DNA from: Siderastrea siderea
Lineage: Eukaryota > Cnidaria > Anthozoa > Scleractinia > Rhizangiidae
NCBI GenBank assembly: GCA_964030785.1
Contig: OZ034974.1
Coordinates: 46,754,003-46,818,002, forward strand
Direction of reading: 5' to 3'
Length of the DNA stretch: 64,000 nucleotides
This document shows, piece after piece, positions 57,692 through 64,000 of this stretch. Positions within the stretch are counted from its first letter, which is position 1. The number at the start of each line of letters is the position of its first letter. Made by a program: the position numbers and the translations under genes. Under the pieces are notes generated by a model. It ran no database searches and was not told where the DNA came from. It was given only the letters and a program-made list of their open reading frames with translations.

Positions 57692-59152
57692 TATATATAT
57701 ATATATTTTGCTTTGTGCCGGGTTACAAAATAAAGAAATAAACCGGGGAAACATTCGATCACAGATATAAAAGGGTGTGGGAAGGCCTGCACGACTCCTA
57801 CTTCACGTCTTTGTAAGCCGCGCCTTAGATCACTCGGTCTTTCGACCAATTTAGCTTCTTGTATTTTTGTAGCAGGTTAAGTCTGGAGGATTTTTAAATG
57901 GAGACTGAATAGAGCCGTTAAAATTAAGGCGTCACATTTCAAGGACTGTTACTGTATAAAGGTCATATCTGCTATTTGTATGATGGCCTCCTACGGCTCT
58001 ACGCCGCAATTGAAGCAACAACTTCAATTTCTTGACGAGATGGGTCTATAGATCACACTCCGTGATGCGAAAGTCTACATCCTGCAACAGAGTTTTTAAG
58101 ACAGTATTAGCCGGGCCCGGCGCTACAAACAAAGAAACTCGTCAAGTTGCAGATAATATTTCGGATCCTTTATTGTTAGAAATTTAAGCATTAGAGGCTG
58201 AAAAACCTATCAAGTCCGTAAACGAGCCAAATTCAACAATCTAATATGCCAAGAGCGGCATTAAAAAGTCGCTTTACAGACGATCAAAGGTCAAATATTA
58301 CAAACAGGCGTAGAGCCATAGGAGGCCATCATACAAATAGCAGATATGACCTTTATACAGTAACAGTCCTTGAAATGTTACGCCTTAATTTTAACGGCTC
58401 TATTCAGTCTCCATTTAAAAATCCTCCAGACTTAACCTACTACAAAAATACAAGAAGCTAAATTGGTCGAAAGACCGAGTGATCTAAGGCGCGCCTTACA
58501 AAGACGTGAAGTAGGAGTCGTGTAGGCCTTCCCACACCCTTTTATATCTGTGATCGAATGTTTCCCCAGTTTATTTCTTTATTTTGTAACCCGCGCAGTA
58601 ATCGGTTCTTCTACTCCCCGGTTTCAATCTGTCAACACTTTTCAAGCCAGAAAAGAAAACAATAGGTCTTTTACTCACTAACAGGCTCCACGCAGATCGA
58701 AAATTATATCGCGCGAGCTGCGCGCTATCGTGGAGGAGCGTGGGTTTTCTGGTAAATTGTTAAAATGTTTCTAAAAACTGGTTCATAATTAAATTGAGTT
58801 GTTTTTATTTAAGGGATGGACCATTTCGTCTTATTATTTTTTTTTTGGAAGAGGGGGATGGGGGCAAATACGAAAAAAAAATTCCTGCACAACTTTTACA
58901 GAAGAAATATAAATCGTGCATAACGGCACAAAGCAAAAAATATATATATATTGCAAATTAGTCTCGAAAAAATATTCATGCAGAAAAAAATTTTCGCTTT
59001 ATTTTTAATTGTTAACTAATTAGTAAAATATTAAGCTCATTTCAAGTCAATAAAAGTCAGTCCAAAGTCCTGTCCAGAGTCCAGTCCAAAGTCCAGTCCA
59101 GAGTCCAGTCCAGAGTCCAGTCCAGAGTCCAGTCCAGCTTTTCTATCTGGCC
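57431..59152. mobile_element. 1.72-kb foldback element with arms of about 600-850 bp
   Basis: Starts GGCCAGATAGAAAAGCTGGA and ends TCCAGCTTTTCTATCTGGCC. Going inward the arms share tandem CTGGACTGGACTTT words, ACTTGAAATGA, GCATGAATATTTTTT, an (AT)n tract, GGAAACATTCGATCACAGAT, TCTTTCGACCAATTTAGCTT and GTATGATGGCCTCCTA, pairing 57431-58010 with 58300-59152. The loop is only ~290 bp. The right arm has ~320 bp (about 58595-58920) not in the left; the left has a much longer (AT)n. The element is flanked by GTTGGCGGAT on both sides. Foldback or MULE-like non-autonomous transposon; a 71-codon ORF at 58246-58461 is unrecognised. Confidence 0.9.
57607..57707. repeat. (AT)n microsatellite in the left palindrome arm
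   Basis: About 50 TA units, interrupted once by a G. The right arm has the same site with only seven or eight units (58938-58951), so the tract expanded after the arms formed. It underlies the poly-Ile/Tyr ORF at 57544-57849, which is rejected as a gene. Confidence 0.95.
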
Positions 59153-59162
59153 GTTGGCGGAT

Positions 59163-59950
59163 ATCGCTTTGAGAGTTCCAACGGTTTAAAAAGTTTTACA
59201 GTGTAGTACGCTTTGCTTGTGCCGTAACGAATGACAGGAGCAATAGACGATGAAGAAGACCTTCTTTTCCATCAGACCGCTGAACGATTCCGGGGACCGA
59301 TAGTTTATACTCTTTCAGAAAATGCCTGAACTTGAAAGCAGAAATTTTCTCTCAAGATCGACATGTTTAAAGGTAAGGCAAACATCTATCCCTCTCGCAG
59401 AGGACCTGTGTATAGGTTTAAAGCTGACATTACTCAACTACGGTTCGGTGACTTAACATGATCATTCCACTTGCTAGTAAAGAAAATATTTGCTGCTGGA
59501 TTTGATCACCTAACAGTCAACAAGCCTGGCCTCTACACCTTATGAATCCAATAATTTGCGGCTCCAATCTCCAATCATATTTCTTCTTACCATTATCTTT
59601 TTTTTTTAACCGAGCGTCTTGCACGCCTTAACATAGCCAGAAAAGTTTGATGTGTTTCTTACAGTCAGTTAGCATTGCGTTATTATTTCGTTTCTCAGAT
59701 GTTTTTCATTTCTTGTGCGCCATGCCAAAGATAGATAAGCAAAACATTAGATTACGAAATCGTTTCCTGTCGTCCGGCGTGTTTATCAATGTTGATAAAC
59801 ATTACAACACTGGCATTTTTTGTCAGAGTGGCCACTTTTAGATCGCAAAATACCCGGGCAAATAATAATAATTTTAGAAGTCTTGTAAGAAGCAGAGTGA
59901 CAACGATTCATTTATTTAAAACGGCGTTTTTAAGTTTACATGCAAGACTC
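59163..59950. other. Gene-free spacer
   Basis: Short ORFs (64 and 74 codons at 59647-60013) overlap in different frames and have no recognised domain. A TTTATCAATGTTGATAAA palindrome lies at 59780-59797. Confidence 0.4.
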
Positions 59951-59974
59951 GTTTCGACAGTAACCTCTGTCATC
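59951..59974 (-). repeat. Penelope-like terminal motif, minus copy
   Basis: On the minus strand: GATGACAGAGGTTACTGTCG then AAAC. GACAG and CTGTC form a 5-bp stem before CGAAAC. The combination resembles the hammerhead-related ends of Penelope-like elements (established for that class), but the canonical CTGATGA core is not intact. Confidence 0.35.
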
Positions 59975-60295
59975 TCCAATCCTCTTAACTATGTCGCTTG
60001 TCCAGTGTTCTGAGAATTCCTTTACTATTCTTGACACAGCCGCCACAAAACCTCAAATTAGACTAGAACTGAACTAGATTGTTCTTTTGTACTCAAAGAG
60101 GCCATGTTCATCTGTTGGGAGAACCCTTTTTTGAATTTCCTTTTACTGTTTTTCTTGGATGCTTCACTTGTTTTTGTGGTTTGGTGCAAGTTTCCACTGC
60201 ATTTCCTTTAATTTAGCAATTTGATAGTTTTCACTCCACCCATTGTATAACTTTTCTTATAAATTCAAATCTAATGAACTTTTGTATTAACTGAA

Positions 60296-60319
60296 GATGA
60301 CAGAGGTTACCGTCAAAAC
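60296..60319 (+). repeat. Penelope-like terminal motif, plus copy
   Basis: GATGACAGAGGTTACCGTCA then AAAC, preceded by CTGAA and followed by TGTCTTGTAAACGAAATAAG. It is the inverted partner of the motif at 59951-59974 with about 320 bp between, and the matching continues outward (TTGTAAAC against GTTTACATGCAA). It is probably a decayed element end. Confidence 0.35.
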
Positions 60320-61490
60320 ATGTCTTGTAAACGAAATAAGACGTTGTACTTTTAAGCGCTTCTCTTCCTTTGTGTTAAAACGCCACAGCCGAATGTTAAT
60401 TTGTAGTAGAATTTGAAAAAAAAAAAAAAAAACGGCAGTCAGTCAGTAATTATTCTTCACAACGAGGTAAACTAAGTTTAAACCTAAACTACTGTGGACC
60501 GCGGTGTTAACAGAGGTATCAGTGGCTGAATGTAGATGAAATTAAAGCGGGGGAATGAAACCGGTGAGGGTAAAAGATGGAATGAGTTTGCGGAATGGCA
60601 TGTGGCATGACTTGCGGAATGGCATAATTATACTTGCGGAATGGCATAATTATGCCGAATGTAATTTTTTAAAAACAAATTATACTAAAAAAGCGCGCCA
60701 ATTTCTTAAGAGAAGTCGCATTGTTAAATACCGCGGGCTCAAACGATAAAAAATGGAGCATCGATCGCGTCTTGATTTGATTTTCACGTATGCTGTTCTA
60801 ATTCACGGATTCGAAGAAAAGAGTTTGGCGGCCAATGCTAAGGCTTTCCGCTTCTGTGGACGGTTTATCACTTTTAGTCAGAGCCATACAATGCCTCGGA
60901 TACAACTTGGTCCACTTCGTGCTACTACATGTTTGACCAAAAACGGAAAGTCAAGTTTTGGCGGATGTCATCTCAGCCTCGGTAGTGAGCACTCGGTTGT
61001 ATCCAGTCTCAAGCATATCTACTTGTCCTTATCCATCACGGGTTAAACGATCGATGGAGTAAAGTACAGTACATATTTACGAAGCGTATTTGTTTCATTA
61101 AAAGTCTGTTCCTGTCTATTATCCTTTCTTTTGGAAAGTCTTCTTCTCAGCCGCTCGGACTGAAATCACGCAACGCTCCCAGGTTCGGGCTGCGAAGGAG
61201 ACTTGCTTTTCGCCCGCCATTACGAAGACTATAAAAACTCAATGGAAGACATGAACATGTTTTACGACGTGGTTCAATTTCATTATATGTACTGTTATTA
61301 TTTTCCTGTTTAATCAGGTTCTATACTTGTGTATGATTCCTTAAAAACAAACAATGAAGGGCATCATTGCCCCCCGGGTGCATATAGTAGATGTGTCGCT
61401 GTGAAGGGGGGGGGCACTCCCATACACAATTGAAGGAAGGATTCTATGTAACAAACTTTTAACTCAACTATTTTATTCACTGTGGTCATG
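60320..61490. other. Gene-free region
   Basis: A 19-nt poly-A run near 60416 could be a retroposon tail. A short tandem GCGGAATGGCATAATTAT repeat lies at 60590-60655 and produces the ORF at 60555-60749. The 97-codon ORF at 60753-61046 is unrecognised. A poly-G run lies near 61407. Confidence 0.4.
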
Positions 61491-61499
61491 GCGACCTAA

Positions 61500-62160
61500 A
61501 AAACTGAATCGCTCCCATCTTACAACAATATTTCTTTTTTTGTTGTTGTTTAATAACGGCAACTAAAGAAGCTTGGCAAATGTATAATCTAACTTCCATG
61601 GAAAAAACTGAATTGCTCTTGTCTTACAATTTCTAAGCCACGGTATAAAAACTTGTACGTTAGTTTGTTTTGATTTTTTTTCTAAGTACTTTAACAAATG
61701 TATAATCTTAACACAAATGTAGGGGGAGGGGGTGGCTGACATAAAAAAACTGGATTTCTCACATCTTACAAACAATTTCTTAGCCACTCTTGGGGAAAAT
61801 GAAGTATAACAGCTTGTACATGTAACGTAATTTGTTTCCCGGCACTCTATTTTGATTGTTTCTTTTCTTTCTCATTCAACAACAGTAACCCAATGCCCGA
61901 TTCCCTCTATGGCACACGCCTACAGGGAATTATGGTAATTGCATTTATCATTGCTTAGTCTCGCGCATGGTTTGATGAATACAATTGCCGTGATTCCCTG
62001 CAGGTGTGCGCCATAGTGGGAATTACCTCAGGCATTACCTCAACAAATGTATACCTATCTAACAACACTTAAATCTGGGGGGGGGGGGGGGGGTGCAGGC
62101 TGAGATATAAAAAAACTGGAATGCTCACATCTTAGAAACAATTTCTTAGAAACTCACTGT
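61500..62160. repeat. Four diverged copies of a local repeat
   Basis: ACTGAATCGCTCCCATCTTACAA (61503), ACTGAATTGCTCTTGTCTTACAA (61608), ACTGGATTTCTCACATCTTACAA (61749) and ACTGGAATGCTCACATCTTAGAA (62115) are each followed by ATTTCTTAG- or ATTTCTAAG-like words. Three of the four are preceded by AAAAAACT. Spacing is irregular (105, 141, 366 bp), the last enlarged by the MITE at 61886-62040. Confidence 0.7.
61886..62040. mobile_element. Foldback MITE, about 150 bp
   Basis: Left TTCCCTCTATGGCACACGCC then TACAGGGAATTATGGTAATT; right AATTGCCGTGATTCCCTGCA then GGTGTGCGCCATAGTGGGAA. The arms are about 55 bp with scattered mismatches and a 40-bp loop. It interrupts the local repeat series in this region. 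Non-coding. Confidence 0.75.
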
Positions 62161-62257
62161 AAAAATGACAGTATTAGCGCCCTGTGTATCTAAAGTTGCT
62201 CATCACATGTTTTATCTAAATCTAGATCCTGAAGGGGGGTTCCATCTAAAAAGAATG

Positions 62258-62345
62258 ATGAACTTGTTGTAACACTTCAAAAAGGTACCAAAATAAAAAT
62301 TAATGATGAGTCACACTTGTTGTAAAACCTCAAAAAGGTATCAAA
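62258..62345. repeat. Two-copy direct repeat
   Basis: CTTGTTGTAACACTTCAAAAAGGTACCAAAATA and CTTGTTGTAAAACCTCAAAAAGGTATCAAAATA (three mismatches), 59 bp apart. Non-coding. Confidence 0.8.
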
Positions 62346-63062
62346 ATAGAATTTAGAAATTATTAAGCAGTTTCTCGATTTTTATCATTGATTATGCTTT
62401 CATTTAAAATTTTGGATACAGTGACTCTCTCTTAAATACCACAATGGTACATTCCCAACATAACGCTGCATTTTTTACTGCCAACAAGGACAAGCATTTC
62501 CATCTCTTTTATACAAACAACCCATCCCCTGGGCTTCAACAAAACCTATCTAACATGCTTGAGTAAGCATGGAGTTAAAGGCAAAAACAAACCTAACATG
62601 CTCAAGTTGGCAAGAAGTCAAAGTAGTCCTAATAAGTTCAACAACAGTAACAGGAACAACAATAAAGTGTCATAAGTAAAAATCCCCCAAAATTAAGTAG
62701 GAGCAAGGAGATTAAGACCCTGCACATGCTTGGTTCCCTCTTACAGGGAAGGCAGACCTTTTTTCAATTGGGGAGACTGACTAGTGTCTTGAAGTGGGTG
62801 GGTGGGTTGGGGGGGGGGGGGGGCTAAGGTAACTCTTTTCTTAGAAAGTTCTTTTTTTTTTGTAAATTTTGGGGGGTAAAACCCCCAGCCCCCACCTCCT
62901 GGCTCCGCTTTCCCTGTCGCAGCTTAAGCTTGTAATTCTAGGTTTTAAATGCAAAAAAAAAAAAGAAATATAGCAACTTTAAAAAGAAAAAAGCCTAGTT
63001 TTATGACACATTGTCATTCCAAAAATAAGTCCAACTCTAAAACGAGCTGAAGCTTATGCTGC
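62346..63062. other. 3' flank of the right-edge gene
   Basis: Lies downstream of the minus-strand ORF's stop and would hold its 3' UTR. Poly-G (62809-62823) and poly-A (62953-62964) runs are present. No exon recognised. Confidence 0.45.
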
Positions 63063-63998
63063 TCATGGAGAGCATTCTGCACCACTGACACATCTACCAT
63101 AGGTGTTGAAGTAGGGGTGCCTGTTTAATAAGCAAGCTTTTCTTGCATGGTAATAAAAAGCTCTTTCTTTGTTGATAGTGTACTTTACGGGCTCAAAAGG
63201 GTTACCAGTTGGGTACTGGTATCTCTCCATATGCTGGAGTACCAAATTCTTTGGTGAATTTTTTTCAATCAATCCACCACAGCCTGTACACCTCTTAATG
63301 TTCCCATGTTGGAAAATCAAAAGGAATGGATTGCCATTGTGAAAGGGCTGTATACTGAATGGAGTACCATGATGTGTCTGGGTACTGTTGTATCCCTGGA
63401 GAGGCTGTGTGCATGTTGAGGTGTGTAGTGACTGGTAGACCGCAGACTGCCCAGCTGTTGGTTGTTGAGTGACTGTCATGGGCATTGCTGACCTGGTAGA
63501 TGGCATGGCTGTTGAAGGCATCAGTGGCAACAACTGCCCGGCTGTTGCTAGTTGGCTGGCTGCTATAGGCAGTGCTGATAGTGGTTGCATAGCTGTTGGT
63601 TGCATGCAATACATAGCTGTTGAAGGCAGTGCCTGCACTGCCGGTCTAGCTGTTGCTGATGAAGGCACTTCCTGTCTGGCCATTGCTGCTGAAGGCACTT
63701 CCTGTCTGGCTGTTGCTGCTGAAGGTACTGCCTGTCTGTCTGTTGCTGCTGAAGGCACTTCCTGTCTGACTGTTGCTGCTGAAGGTACTGCCTGTCTGAC
63801 TGTTGCTGCTGAAGGTACTGCCTGTCTAGCTGTTGCTGCTGAAGGCACTTCCTGTCTGGTTGCTGCTGCTGAAGGCACTGCCTGCCTGGCTGTTGCTGGC
63901 TGAATGGTCAGGTCTGTGGATTGCATAGCTGCCAAAGGCATTGGTGCAGACACCACAGGTAGTACAGCTGGGGGCATGATGGATGCTGATTGCACCAT
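63063..63998 (-). CDS. Repeat-rich protein with C-terminal Cys/His domain, uncharacterised
   Basis: Longest ORF of the window, 311 codons, possibly continuing past the right edge, since the first Met is two bases from the end. Residues 1-38 are Pro/Ala/Met-rich. Residues 39-118 are eight exact-length 10-residue repeats (RQ[AE]VPSAATA) from a 30-bp DNA repeat; Ala and Glu alternate irregularly. Residues 120-220 are Ser/Thr/Gln-rich. The C-terminal domain (222-311) has GNPFLLIFQHGNIKRCTGC, LVLQHMERYQYP, YYHARKACLLNRHPYF and CVSGAEC. Candidate metal-binding residues are C237, C240, H255, H284 and C289. From memory, the pattern NPF-x-GNI-xxC-x-GC with YYHA-xxxC recurs in many uncharacterised cnidarian proteins, some repeat-associated. 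No signal peptide or membrane segment. The plus-strand ORF over the repeats is a shadow. Confidence 0.65.
   Translation of the reverse strand: MVQSASIMPPAVLPVVSAPMPLAAMQSTDLTIQPATARQAVPSAAATRQEVPSAATARQAVPSAATVRQAVPSAATVRQEVPSAATDRQAVPSAATARQEVPSAAMARQEVPSSATARPAVQALPSTAMYCMQPTAMQPLSALPIAASQLATAGQLLPLMPSTAMPSTRSAMPMTVTQQPTAGQSAVYQSLHTSTCTQPLQGYNSTQTHHGTPFSIQPFHNGNPFLLIFQHGNIKRCTGCGGLIEKNSPKNLVLQHMERYQYPTGNPFEPVKYTINKERAFYYHARKACLLNRHPYFNTYGRCVSGAECSP
63640..63885. repeat. 30-bp in-frame coding tandem repeat
   Basis: GTTGCTGCTGAAGGCACTTCCTGTCTG-type units, eight copies, all multiples of three, so the minus-strand reading frame is kept. Variants (GGCACTTCC/GGTACTGCC) correspond to the Glu/Ala alternation in the protein. 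Preservation of frame contrasts with the non-coding arrays at 2 and 45 kb and argues the ORF is real. Confidence 0.9.
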
Positions 63999-64000
63999 GG

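Noticed and set aside
57544..57849. ORF with a long Ile/Tyr repeat
   Set aside because: It is the (AT)n microsatellite read on the minus strand.
63469..63903. 144-codon plus-strand ORF with Cys-containing repeats
   Set aside because: It is the opposite strand of the 30-bp coding repeat. The minus-strand frame is longer and ends in a conserved-looking domain.
1..64000. Search for tRNA, rRNA and snRNA genes
   Set aside because: I saw no T-loop GTTCGAxTC with a matching acceptor stem, and no rRNA or spliceosomal RNA core. A covariance-model scan would be decisive.

Overview
The window is AT-rich eukaryotic DNA with few genes. It holds short split coding exons with GT-AG boundaries, many microsatellites, CR1/L2-like LINE fragments, a BEL/Pao retrotransposon ruin, and a dense load of small inverted-repeat elements (MITE/foldback type). 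This mix, the C-terminal cysteine domain of the right-edge gene (which resembles uncharacterised cnidarian proteins from memory), and the one-repeat-per-exon LRR gene together suggest an anthozoan cnidarian such as a stony coral or sea anemone. That assignment is inference, not a database result.

Layout. 0-7.8 kb is intergenic or intronic: a 347-bp TIR element, two short foldbacks, a 67-bp tandem array (about 9 copies) and a trinucleotide repeat tract. 7.8-27.5 kb carries the clearest host gene, on the minus strand: five well supported leucine-rich-repeat exons (27.4, 23.2, 21.9, 21.7 and 7.8 kb). Each encodes one LRR, each is bounded by phase-2 introns, and two shorter LRR-like exon candidates lie at 24.3 and 20.1 kb. 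Its introns host a 5'-truncated LINE with recognisable RT motifs (17.3-19.1 kb), another LINE 3' end (16 kb), one copy of a 3.4-kb duplicated segment, and a 1.55-kb TIR element with a second TIR element nested inside.

27.5-37.4 kb has no recognised gene. It contains a 1.03-kb element with long TIRs, a 1.21-kb MULE-like element with a 9-bp target duplication, and a two-fold tandem duplication of about 1.9 kb. Each duplicated unit holds two ~270-bp subrepeats carrying TATA-like, AP-1-like and CRE-like motifs. 37.8-40.6 kb is a badly broken BEL/Pao pol gene with a 270-bp TIR insert. 40.6-49.3 kb is mostly gene-free, with a GGAATTCC-rich repeat, a 17-bp tandem array in one arm of a pair of inverted repeats, and a 97-bp duplication. 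49.3-54.3 kb is the second copy of the 12.5-16 kb segment, interrupted by at least four TIR insertions whose empty sites can be read from the first copy. 54.3-62.5 kb has a 79-bp tandem array with a palindrome in each unit, a 223-bp MITE with a 10-bp target duplication, a 1.72-kb near-complete palindrome flanked by a 10-bp direct repeat, and a pair of inverted motifs resembling Penelope-like element ends.

The right edge (63.06-64.0 kb, minus) has the longest ORF, 311 codons: a low-complexity N-terminal half with eight 10-residue repeats, and a C-terminal cysteine/histidine domain. There is no operon-like organisation. Apart from the LRR gene and the right-edge ORF, most of the recognisable structure is mobile-element history. 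No tRNA, rRNA or CRISPR was recognised.
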